NCBI GenBank assembly: GCA_015065045.1
Contig: SVRB01000020.1
Coordinates: 1 to 16,650, forward strand
DNA from: Oscillospiraceae bacterium
GTDB taxonomy: Bacteria; Bacillota; Clostridia; Oscillospirales; CAG-272
Direction: 5' to 3'
DNA length: 16,650 nt
Shown in pieces: positions 5,971 to 13,328 of this stretch; the stretch's first letter is position 1; each line of letters begins with the position of its first letter. The position numbers and the translations under genes are program-made. The notes under the pieces were generated by a model. The model was given only the letters and a program-made list of their open reading frames with translations, did not search any database and was not told the origin of the DNA.

Positions 5971-6633
5971 ATGGCAATTCTTATAGCAATAGACGGTCTT
6001 GACGGTTCCGGAAAGGAAACCCAAAGCAAAAGATTGGTTAAATATCTTACAGAAAAAGGCAAAAAAGTCAGACTCCTCTCTTTTCCAACTTACGACGGAC
6101 GCGGCTCAACCTTCGTCGACATATACTTAAAAGGTGAGCTTGGCAAGAATCCCGAGGATACAAACGCTTACGCGGCATCGGTGTTCTTTACGCTCGACAG
6201 ATATTACAGCTATCGCACTGACTGGTCGAAGGATTATCTTGACGACGACACTTATATAATCGCAAACAGATATACCTCAGCAAACGCGGTGCATCAGCTT
6301 TCAAAGCTTCCAAGAGAAAAATGGAATGATTTTCTTGAATGGCTTTGGGATTTTGAATTCAAAAAAATAGGCCTCCCTGCTCCCGACAAGGTAGTTTATC
6401 TTGAAATGACGCCCGACGTCTCAATGTCGCTTATAAACAGCCGTTCAGAACAGACGGGCAGAGTTAAGGACATTCACGAAGCAGATGATAATCACCTGAA
6501 AAAAAGCTATGCCGCCGCTCTTTATTCAAGCGAAAAGCTCGGCTGGGATATGATACACTGCTGTGATGAGAATGGCAATTTGAGATCTATTGCAGATATT
6601 TTTGACGATATCGTTAAGGTGCTTGAAATATAA
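5971..6633 (+). CDS. tmk: Thymidylate kinase-like protein (dTMP kinase)
   Basis: It probably phosphorylates dTMP to dTDP with ATP, in the dTTP pathway. The 220-aa length fits the family (about 205-220). The P-loop GLDGSGKETQ lies at residues 9-18, FPTYDGRGS at 38-46 corresponds to the substrate loop, DRYYSY begins at 76, NRYTSANAVHQ at 99-109 occupies the usual DRY motif, and an Arg-containing LID-like stretch (NSRSEQTGRVKDIHE) is near 156-170. Two positions differ from the textbook consensus: Glu16 replaces the Ser/Thr after GK, with Thr17 kept, and Asn99 replaces the Asp of DR(Y/F). Variants of the P-loop residue are known to me in clostridial Tmk proteins, so activity is still likely. AGGAGA precedes the ATG. 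The holB gene that often follows tmk is absent. Confidence 0.88.
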   Translation: MAILIAIDGLDGSGKETQSKRLVKYLTEKGKKVRLLSFPTYDGRGSTFVDIYLKGELGKNPEDTNAYAASVFFTLDRYYSYRTDWSKDYLDDDTYIIANRYTSANAVHQLSKLPREKWNDFLEWLWDFEFKKIGLPAPDKVVYLEMTPDVSMSLINSRSEQTGRVKDIHEADDNHLKKSYAAALYSSEKLGWDMIHCCDENGNLRSIADIFDDIVKVLEI

Positions 6634-6652
6634 AATCTAAGGAGTTTTGATC

Positions 6653-7192
6653 ATGGTATATATCTTTTTGGCAGACGGCTTTGAGGAAATAGAAGCATTG
6701 ACACCCATCGATATGCTTCGCCGCGCTGATATCGCCATCACATCCGTTTCAATAAACGAAACCGAAGTTGTTACAGGTGCTCACGGAATAAAGGTAGTTG
6801 CAGACCGTACGATAGACAATACACCCGTAGAAGATATAGATATGGTCATACTTCCGGGCGGACTTCCCGGCGCTGACAACCTCAGAGCAAACAGCAAGGT
6901 TCAAAGCTTTATTGACAAAGCCTACGCAGAAGACAAGTATCTTTGCGCTATTTGTGCAGCTCCAAGAATTTTAGGAGAAAAAGGAATATTGTCAGGCAAA
7001 AAGGCAACCTGCTATCCCGGATTTGAAAAATATCTCGAGGGCGCTGAGATTCTAAAAGACGGCTGTGTTACCGATGGCAAGGTTATTACCGCTATGGGTA
7101 TGGGAAAATCAATTGATTTTTCTTTAGCTATTATAAAAGCGCTGAAGAACGCTGATACAGCTGAAAAAATTAAAAACGCAATTTTTGCATAA
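6653..7192 (+). CDS. DJ-1/PfpI-family protein (YajL/DJ-1-like)
   Basis: The 179-aa protein belongs to the DJ-1/ThiJ/PfpI superfamily, cytoplasmic class I glutaminase-like folds linked to oxidative stress, protein repair or glyoxalase-type activity. Visible motifs are DGFEEIEALTPIDMLRRA (8-25), with Glu14 at the position of DJ-1 Glu18; the ILPGGLPGA strand-turn (66-74); and the nucleophile elbow AICAAP, with Cys101 as the predicted reactive cysteine. The C-terminal GKSIDFSLAIIKAL matches the DJ-1 ending. ATG at 6653 is preferred over an in-frame TTG two codons earlier because AAGGAG sits 8 nt before it. It is 19 bp after tmk. The biochemical role cannot be fixed from sequence; deglycase claims for this family are debated. 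Confidence 0.92.
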   Translation: MVYIFLADGFEEIEALTPIDMLRRADIAITSVSINETEVVTGAHGIKVVADRTIDNTPVEDIDMVILPGGLPGADNLRANSKVQSFIDKAYAEDKYLCAICAAPRILGEKGILSGKKATCYPGFEKYLEGAEILKDGCVTDGKVITAMGMGKSIDFSLAIIKALKNADTAEKIKNAIFA

Positions 7193-7204
7193 TACTTTAT
7201 AAAA

Positions 7205-7792
7205 ATGAAACATATTAACATAAAAGAAGAAAAAAACAAAATCAGAAACGAGCATAAGGAAAAAAGAAAAAGCATCCCTCTTGACGTAAGAAAGCAAAAC
7301 GATGCTCTTATCTGCAAAAAATTTCTCTCACTCAATTCATACAGATACGCAGATACGATACTCTTGTATTCCCCGTTAGCCGACGAGATAGATACGTCGG
7401 AAATTATGAAAGACGCATTCTCAAAGGGTAAAACAGTTGCATATCCGCGCTGTGTCGAGGGAAACGAAATGGTATATCACATTATTTCATCCAAAGAACA
7501 GCTCGTATCGGGTAAGTACGGCATAAGAGAGCCTATGGAAGATCTACCCGTGTATCAAAACAACGGCGATAACGCTATTTGCATTCTGCCCGCCATCGCA
7601 TATGACAAGAAAGGCTATCGAATAGGATATGGAAAAGGCTATTACGATAGATTTCTTTCAAAATTTAAAGGCATAAAGGCAGGTCTCATATACAGCGATT
7701 TTGTGATAGACGAAATCCCGAAAGGAAAATTTGATTTAAGATCTGATTTGATCATTACCGAAAAAGGAGTGGTAACTTTTGCAAAAAATTAA
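7205..7792 (+). CDS. 5-formyltetrahydrofolate cyclo-ligase
   Basis: It converts 5-formyl-THF to 5,10-methenyl-THF using ATP, returning stored folate to the one-carbon pool. The 195-aa length is typical (about 180-200). The N-terminal helix has the KNKIRNEHKEKRKSI pattern (10-24, Lys/Arg contacts to ATP), residues 105-111 (YGIREPM) match the conserved G-I-x-E-P element, and LPAIAYDKKGYRIGYGKGYYDRF (128-150) is the diagnostic nucleotide and Mg-binding signature. There is no clear Shine-Dalgarno sequence; the start is 12 nt after the previous stop, so reinitiation or coupling is likely. Its 3' end overlaps the next gene by 14 nt. Folate one-carbon units feed dTMP synthesis, a loose link to tmk upstream. 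Confidence 0.95.
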   Translation: MKHINIKEEKNKIRNEHKEKRKSIPLDVRKQNDALICKKFLSLNSYRYADTILLYSPLADEIDTSEIMKDAFSKGKTVAYPRCVEGNEMVYHIISSKEQLVSGKYGIREPMEDLPVYQNNGDNAICILPAIAYDKKGYRIGYGKGYYDRFLSKFKGIKAGLIYSDFVIDEIPKGKFDLRSDLIITEKGVVTFAKN

Positions 7793-8693
7793 AGGCACGT
7801 TCACTGCCCCGTTGCTTGTGCTTGTAATATACGTACTGCTCATTTTGTCGAGATATATAAACCTTGAATCACTGCAGGTCAAAGACAATATCTATATGTC
7901 CTTGATAATATTACAGGTAATGATATTTATGATCCCCGGTGTATTTTACTGCAAACTGAGAACCGAAAACAACGCAAAAAATCTTCGTCTCACAAAATTT
8001 TCGGCAAGAAAGGCATGGTTCGTTGCTTCGTGCTTCGGCGTTCTCGTATTTGGAAGCACGCTTTTGAACACAGCGTCCTTTTATCTCTTCGGAAGCAACG
8101 ACAGCTATTCAATTTACGGAACGTATGCTTCTATAGGCGACAACGGCTGGACAAACCTTGTATATATAGTAATTACGTTTGCATTACTCCCTGCAATTAC
8201 CGAGGAATTTATTTTCCGCGGAATATTACTCTCGGAATATTCAAGCTACGGCGTATCAACAGCAATTATACTCTCATCGGCTATGTTCTCTATGCTCCAC
8301 TTCAGCTTGAATCAATTCTTTGTATATTTCTTCTGCGGTGTGGTTACAGCTTATGCCGTTTACATAACGCAATCACTTTTTGCCGCTATGCTGTTACATT
8401 TTTTAAACAACCTGTACGCAATATTCTTTGAATCGATTTTATGGGACGTTATAAAATCGCCCAACAGCTTAATTTTCTTTTTGTTCGTTATTATGACATT
8501 ATTTATTGTATTTCTTGTGTTATCATTAAACGGAGCAGAAAATATACTTTATACATCAGGTGTTAAGGGCGAGCAATCTCCCCCCGAAGCTCAAAAAAGA
8601 GAGGGCGGTATAAAGCTTTTATTCGAAGCTTTGGTTTCACCAAGCTTTCTCGGTTGCATTTTACTGTATCTTGTAGCAACACTTATAATTTAA
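7779..8693 (+). CDS. CPBP-family intramembrane glutamic/metallo-type protease
   Basis: The 304-aa membrane protein has about eight hydrophobic helices. The three conserved elements of the CPBP (CAAX processing or bacteriocin-processing, Abi) family are present: TEEFIFRG with Glu142-Glu143 and Arg147, the FxxxH motif FSMLH with His174, and HxxxN with His207 and Asn211. A hydrophilic loop (252-277) precedes the last helices. The start is TTG at 7779, supported by AAGGAG 9 nt upstream and by the absence of an earlier site; it overlaps the cyclo-ligase end by 14 nt, so it is translated in the same operon. The substrate is unknown. CPBP proteins occur in peptide maturation, immunity and anti-sigma processing, and nothing nearby points to a bacteriocin. 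Confidence 0.9.
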   Translation: MQKIKGTFTAPLLVLVIYVLLILSRYINLESLQVKDNIYMSLIILQVMIFMIPGVFYCKLRTENNAKNLRLTKFSARKAWFVASCFGVLVFGSTLLNTASFYLFGSNDSYSIYGTYASIGDNGWTNLVYIVITFALLPAITEEFIFRGILLSEYSSYGVSTAIILSSAMFSMLHFSLNQFFVYFFCGVVTAYAVYITQSLFAAMLLHFLNNLYAIFFESILWDVIKSPNSLIFFLFVIMTLFIVFLVLSLNGAENILYTSGVKGEQSPPEAQKREGGIKLLFEALVSPSFLGCILLYLVATLII

Positions 8694-8737
8694 ACGCTAT
8701 TTATTTTTGATATATTGTTTGAAAAGGGAAAAATAAT

Positions 8738-10198
8738 ATGAACGAAAATGAACTCAAAAAAGACGCTGTTCAGAGTAACGATCTGACAGCGGAACCTACT
8801 CCCCTTCCCGACAACAACACGGAAGAATACTCCGATCTTGATATCTTCGATTTTGATGCCCATAGAAAATCCAAATTGGAAGAAAATAATCAAGTTCGAA
8901 GCGAAGCGGCAAGCTTAGATAATCAAAATCAGTTTGCTGATATTGTCAGCTCAGAATTACAAAACAAATCAATTACGGATGTGCCTGCAAAAAAAGTGGT
9001 TTATAATTCATCAAACGGTCAGAGAAGAACTCCCGTTGTACCAAAGATTCCAAAGGACAAAAAAGAGAAAAGGATTAAACCGATGAAACCGATCGTGGAT
9101 GATGCTCGTCCAAACGTTGGACTTATACTCGCTAAGTCTTTGATTTATATAGCTGCAGTGCTTCTTATCTCTTGTCTGTGCGCATATTACGTTATCGTAG
9201 TATCAAACGACGTATTTGCTTTTGTAAAATCCGACACAACAACAGAGGTAAGCATTCCCGAATACGCTACACTTAAGCAGATCGCGGATGAGCTGTACGA
9301 GAAGGACGTAATTAAATATCCAAAGATATTTGTGCTTTACACGACTATCAAGGGTAACAACTCAGGAAAATATCTTTCGGGAACTTTCTCGGTTTCCCCA
9401 TCGCAAAACTATGATGAACTGTTATCGACGTTTATTGCCAAAAAAGATTACACGTTGACTGAGGTTACAGTAACGATCCCCGAAGGCTATACAGTTGACG
9501 ATATAATCAAGCTTCTCGTTGAAGAAAAGGGTATCGGTACAAAAGAAGGCTTTATTGACGCTATCCAAAACGGTGAATATGACTATTGGTTTGTTAAAGA
9601 TCTTACCGACCTTAACCCCAACAGAAAATACAGACTTGAGGGTTATCTCTACCCTGACACCTACTATTTCTATAAAGAATCCGATGAAACAGTTATCATC
9701 AATAAAATGCTGAAAAACTTCCATTCCAAATTTAATATTCAATACAAGCAGGAATGCGAAAAAGCAGGAATGAGTGTCGATGACGTAGTAAATATGGCGT
9801 CTATTATACAAATGGAAGCTAAATACGCAAGCGACTACGCTGACGTTTCTTCAGTATTGCATAACAGACTTAACAGCTCATATTATATGTACAGACTCGA
9901 CTGCGACTCAACTATCCAGTATTTACTTGAAGAGCGCGTGGAAGATCTGACCCACGAGCATACTCTTATCGAGCATCCATATAATACGTATAAAAATTCG
10001 GGACTCCCCCCCGGCCCCATAAGCAACCCGACGTTGAAGGCAATCAGAGCCGCGCTTTATCCTGAAAAGACCTCGTACTACTTCTTCGTTTCTAACACTA
10101 AGGGTTATATGCTGTATGCAAGAACTCTTCCTGAACACAATGCTAATATAGCTGCTGTTCGCGCAGAGTCTGAAGGCACAAAAAAGAATGATGATTAA
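8738..10198 (+). CDS. mltG: Endolytic peptidoglycan transglycosylase MltG (YceG-like)
   Basis: This inner-membrane lytic transglycosylase cleaves nascent glycan strands and sets their length. The 486-aa protein has a long cytoplasmic N-terminus (1-126, acidic then Lys-rich), one membrane helix (about 127-155), a LysM-like region (about 170-265) and the YceG catalytic domain. The active-site segment NMASIIQMEAKYASDYADVS holds Glu360, matching the catalytic Glu of E. coli MltG; the preceding Glu of the common E-x-E is Gln358. LPPGPISNPTLKAIRAAL (423-440) is the second family signature. AAAGGGA precedes the ATG. It lies 44 bp after the CPBP gene. Next to it is a U32 peptidase gene, an order like B. 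subtilis yrrL followed by yrrM, yrrN and yrrO. Confidence 0.96.
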   Translation: MNENELKKDAVQSNDLTAEPTPLPDNNTEEYSDLDIFDFDAHRKSKLEENNQVRSEAASLDNQNQFADIVSSELQNKSITDVPAKKVVYNSSNGQRRTPVVPKIPKDKKEKRIKPMKPIVDDARPNVGLILAKSLIYIAAVLLISCLCAYYVIVVSNDVFAFVKSDTTTEVSIPEYATLKQIADELYEKDVIKYPKIFVLYTTIKGNNSGKYLSGTFSVSPSQNYDELLSTFIAKKDYTLTEVTVTIPEGYTVDDIIKLLVEEKGIGTKEGFIDAIQNGEYDYWFVKDLTDLNPNRKYRLEGYLYPDTYYFYKESDETVIINKMLKNFHSKFNIQYKQECEKAGMSVDDVVNMASIIQMEAKYASDYADVSSVLHNRLNSSYYMYRLDCDSTIQYLLEERVEDLTHEHTLIEHPYNTYKNSGLPPGPISNPTLKAIRAALYPEKTSYYFFVSNTKGYMLYARTLPEHNANIAAVRAESEGTKKNDD

Positions 10199-10206
10199 GT
10201 TATAAT

Positions 10207-10239
10207 AATATATCCCCGTATTTCACACGGGGATATATT
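10207..10239 (+). other. Hairpin between mltG and the U32 gene
   Basis: Arms AATATATCCCCGT and ACGGGGATATATT form a 13-bp perfect stem with a 7-nt loop directly after mltG. It ends two bases before the AAAGGTGA ribosome binding site of the next gene and has only a short T-run, so it is a weak terminator at best. It could lower readthrough, stabilise the mltG mRNA end, or shape translation of the U32 gene. Confidence 0.6.
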
Positions 10240-10253
10240 TAAAGGTGAAAATA

Positions 10254-11492
10254 ATGAGTATAGAACTGTTATCACCCGCAGGTGATATGGAAAAATTAAA
10301 AAGCGCTTGTCTGTATGGCGCTGACGCAGTATATTTAGCCGGCAACATATTCGGTATGCGCGCTTTTGCCACAAACTTTGACGTTGAGGGCATTTACGAG
10401 GCTGTGAAATACGCCCACTCGCTCGGCAAAAAGGTTTATCTGACGGTAAACACTATGCCTCATTGGTACGAGTATGAGATGCTCGAAAAATATTTGTGCG
10501 ATATAAAAGATGCGGGAATTGACGCATTGATCGTTTCCGACCTCGGCGTTTTTGAAACTATCAGAAAAGTGCTTCCGAAAATGGAGATACATATCTCAAC
10601 TCAGGCAAATACCGTAAGCCACGCTTCGTGTAACGCTTGGCATAAGATGGGCGCATCAAGAATCGTTCTCGCAAGAGAGTTGACTTTTGATGAGATCAGA
10701 GAAATAAGAAAAAGAATTTCTCCCGAGCTTGAGCTTGAATGCTTTATTCACGGTTCGATGTGTATTTCGTATAGCGGAAGATGTCTTATTTCGGGCAATC
10801 TGAATAACAGAGATGCAAACAGAGGCGCTTGTTCTCAGCCTTGCCGTTGGAATTACAAGATGTATGAAATAGAGGAAGAAAAACGCCCCGAGGAAAGAAT
10901 GCCCGTTATTGAAACAGACCTGGGTACTTTTATTATGGCATCGAAGGATATGTGTATGATAGAGCATATCCCCGACCTTATGGAATGTGGTATAGACTGC
11001 TTTAAGATCGAAGGCAGAATGAGAAGCGCTTATTATACTGCTTGTGTTACAAATGCTTACAGAATGGCTATTGACAGCTATACGAAGGATAAGGCAAATT
11101 ACACTTATAACCCGCTTTGGAAAAGAGAGCTCGAATCTGTCAGCCACAGAGAATATCATACAGGCTTTTTCTACGACAACGTGCGTGACGAGGCAAATAT
11201 AAGCTCAGGAAATAAGAACGTTTGCGAGCAGTCTTATTTTGCAGTTGCCGAAGGATATGACAAAGATAAAGGACTTGTTTATTTCAGACAGAGAAACAAA
11301 TTTAAGGTTGGAGACGTCGCGGAAATTCTTTCTCCCGGAAAAGTCGGTCAAAAATTTACGGTTGAAGAAATATACAACGAAAAGAATGAGCCCCTCGAAT
11401 CAGCCCCCCACCCCGGAATGTACGTGTACGTAAAGGTACCTTTCGAGGTGAAAGAAGGCGATATTATGAGAAGCTCATTCCAAGATAACTAA
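10254..11492 (+). CDS. Peptidase U32 family, tRNA hydroxylation protein TrhP-like
   Basis: The U32 proteins YegQ/TrhP (E. coli) and YrrN-YrrO (B. subtilis) are required for prephenate-dependent 5-hydroxylation of wobble uridine (ho5U34) in tRNA; the 'peptidase' name is historical. The 412-aa protein begins with ELLSPAGDMEKLKSAC, then has AVYLAG, the HISTQANT segment (113-120), and the family signature CFIHGSMCISYSGRCLIS (163-180) with GACSQPCRW (191-199). KDMCMIEHIPDLMECGIDCF and KIEGRMRS follow at 231-258. Cys170, Cys177, Cys193 and Cys197 are candidates for an iron-sulfur site (inference from the family). A small beta-barrel-like C-terminal domain ends the protein. ATG at 10254 is preferred to an in-frame GTG at 10245, which lies inside the ribosome binding site. 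It follows mltG, as in B. subtilis, but no trmR/yrrM homologue lies between. Confidence 0.93.
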   Translation: MSIELLSPAGDMEKLKSACLYGADAVYLAGNIFGMRAFATNFDVEGIYEAVKYAHSLGKKVYLTVNTMPHWYEYEMLEKYLCDIKDAGIDALIVSDLGVFETIRKVLPKMEIHISTQANTVSHASCNAWHKMGASRIVLARELTFDEIREIRKRISPELELECFIHGSMCISYSGRCLISGNLNNRDANRGACSQPCRWNYKMYEIEEEKRPEERMPVIETDLGTFIMASKDMCMIEHIPDLMECGIDCFKIEGRMRSAYYTACVTNAYRMAIDSYTKDKANYTYNPLWKRELESVSHREYHTGFFYDNVRDEANISSGNKNVCEQSYFAVAEGYDKDKGLVYFRQRNKFKVGDVAEILSPGKVGQKFTVEEIYNEKNEPLESAPHPGMYVYVKVPFEVKEGDIMRSSFQDN

Positions 11493-11499
11493 AACACAA

Positions 11500-11523
11500 A
11501 AGGGGCTTTTGAAAAAGCCCCTT
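11500..11523. terminator. Hairpin 1 between convergent genes
   Basis: Arms AAGGGGCTTTT and AAAAGCCCCTT are perfect complements. On the minus strand the stem is followed by TTGTGTTTTAG, on the plus strand by CCGAAAAG, so the tail favours use from the phosphoglucomutase side, as a backup after hairpin 2. It begins 8 bp after the U32 gene stop. Confidence 0.6.
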
Positions 11524-11572
11524 CCGAAAAGTGCCCTCTTGACTCCCTCAAAACTTTTATAAATAAAAATAT

Positions 11573-11604
11573 AGGACGGATATCTAATCCGTCCTGTTTT
11601 TTTA
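11573..11604. terminator. Hairpin 2 between convergent genes, bidirectional terminator
   Basis: Arms AGGACGGAT and ATCCGTCCT with a 5-nt loop are followed on the plus strand by GTTTTTTT, a strong intrinsic terminator for the uppP-to-U32 run. On the minus strand the tail is ATATTTTTATTTAT, so it can also end the htpG-pgm transcript, whose last stop codon is at 11605. Confidence 0.88.
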
Positions 11605-13326
11605 TTATAAATAGCTCTGCATTGTTTCCTTGCAAGCTGCCAATGCCATATTCGCCTTTTCGGGTGTTTCACCGTTTACGAGGAAATAGAGCTTAAGCTT
11701 AGGCTCTGTCCCCGAGGGTCTTACTACAACAACGTCGCCGTTTGCATTTACATAGTAGAGAACGTTCGACGAGGGAAGTCCGGTAGGCTCTGTATTGCCC
11801 GTTTCAACGTCCGTAATAATACCGGTCTTATAGTCACGCACAGATGTTACCTTGATGCCGCCCATTGTCTTCGGAGGATCATTTCTCAAGTTTTCCATGA
11901 AAGCATCCATCTTTTCCTTGCCGTCAAGACCTTCCATATATATGTTCTGTACACCCTCAAAGTAATAACCATACTTTTCATAGAGCGCAAGCAACGCATC
12001 ATAGAGCGTCATATTCTTCTGCATATAGTATGCAGCCATTTCACAGATAAGCATTGTAGCAACAACAGCATCCTTATCTCTTGCGTAAGTGCCCTTGAGG
12101 TATCCGTAGCTTTCCTCAAAGCCGAGCATAAAGTCGCCGTAGCCCTTAGCCTCATAGTTCTTTATAACTTCACCGATAAACTTGAAGCCTGTCAATACGT
12201 TGTGTATAACAACTTCGTTATCCTTGCATATCTTTGTCGCAAGCTCGGTAGAAACGATAGTCTTAACCGCATAAGGATTCTCGAGCTTTATGCCCTTTTC
12301 CTTGTACGCTGTAATAACGTAGTCAAGCAAGAGTGAACCAACCTGATTACCTGTAAGCGTTGTAAACTCGCCATCCTTCTTACGAGCCATAATACCAACT
12401 CTGTCAGCATCGGGGTCAGTCGCAATAATAAGGTCACTCTTTACGCTTTCAGCAAGCTTAATTCCCTCTTCGAAAACCTCGGGAAATTCGGGGTTCGGGT
12501 TAGGTGTGCCGGGGAAATTGCCGTTAGGAGCCATCTGACTGTCAACAGTATAAAGATATTTGAGTCCACACTGCTTCAAAATCTCGGGAACAAGAACTCT
12601 ACCCGTACCATGAAGGGGGGTATATACTATTTTCAAGGTATCGGCAACCTTTTCAAAAAGCTCGGGATAGATTGCCTGTTCTTTTACGTTCTTTAAATAT
12701 TTTTCGTCAATTTCTCTGCCGATAATTACGATCTTACCATCTTTTACGGCAGAATCAAAATCAACTCTCTTTACGTCATCAAATATATCGGTCTTGCTCA
12801 TATATTCAGCAACGGTCTTTGCTTCCTCGGAAGCAAGCTGCGCGCCGTCTTCCCAATATGCCTTATATCCATTATATTTGCTGGGGTTATGTGATGCTGT
12901 AATGTTAATACCCGCAATACAGTTAAGCTCTCTCAATGCAAAAGAAAGCACGGGAGTGGGACGAAGCGATTCAAAAATATATGCCTTAACGCCGTTTGCA
13001 GCCAAAACCTCAGCAGATACCTTTGCAAATCTTTCTGCATTATTACGGCAGTCGTATGCGATTGCAACCCCTCTGTCTGCCTTTCCGATACTGTTTATAA
13101 GATTCGCAATCCCCTGAGTTGCTCTTCCAACCGTATAAACGTTCATAGCATTTGTTCCTGCGGTCATAATTCCGCGAAGACCTGCTGTTCCGAATGAAAT
13201 ATCCGACGAAAACCACATTTTCTTCTCGTCGTCATTATCTTCCATTTTCAAAAGAGCCTCTCTCACGTCACTGTCAAGATCTTCTCTTTCTTTCCATCTT
13301 GTATATTCTTTCAAATAATCTAACAT
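11605..13326 (-). CDS. Phospho-sugar mutase (alpha-phosphoglucomutase, PgcA/Pgm type)
   Basis: It interconverts glucose-1-phosphate and glucose-6-phosphate (some members also mannose phosphates), linking glycolysis to glycogen and surface polysaccharide precursors. The 573-aa product has the four domains of the alpha-D-phosphohexomutase superfamily: FGTAGLRG (45-52), the catalytic phosphoserine loop ITASHNPSKYNGYKAY with Ser145, the metal loop DPDADRVG (304-311), the sugar-binding loop GFEESYGYL (402-410) and the phosphate-binding RPSGTEPK (536-543). ATG at 13326 resembles B. subtilis PgcA at the N-terminus but is 12 nt from AAGGAG. A TTG two codons earlier (13332) is 6 nt from that site and would overlap the upstream stop by 4 nt; either may be used. 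It is probably co-transcribed with the gene before it. Confidence 0.95.
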   Translation of the reverse strand: MLDYLKEYTRWKEREDLDSDVREALLKMEDNDDEKKMWFSSDISFGTAGLRGIMTAGTNAMNVYTVGRATQGIANLINSIGKADRGVAIAYDCRNNAERFAKVSAEVLAANGVKAYIFESLRPTPVLSFALRELNCIAGINITASHNPSKYNGYKAYWEDGAQLASEEAKTVAEYMSKTDIFDDVKRVDFDSAVKDGKIVIIGREIDEKYLKNVKEQAIYPELFEKVADTLKIVYTPLHGTGRVLVPEILKQCGLKYLYTVDSQMAPNGNFPGTPNPNPEFPEVFEEGIKLAESVKSDLIIATDPDADRVGIMARKKDGEFTTLTGNQVGSLLLDYVITAYKEKGIKLENPYAVKTIVSTELATKICKDNEVVIHNVLTGFKFIGEVIKNYEAKGYGDFMLGFEESYGYLKGTYARDKDAVVATMLICEMAAYYMQKNMTLYDALLALYEKYGYYFEGVQNIYMEGLDGKEKMDAFMENLRNDPPKTMGGIKVTSVRDYKTGIITDVETGNTEPTGLPSSNVLYYVNANGDVVVVRPSGTEPKLKLYFLVNGETPEKANMALAACKETMQSYL

Positions 13327-13328
13327 AG

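Noticed and set aside
7779..8693. CPBP protease as part of a bacteriocin maturation or immunity locus
   Set aside because: No precursor peptide, ABC exporter or regulator is nearby; the neighbours are housekeeping genes.
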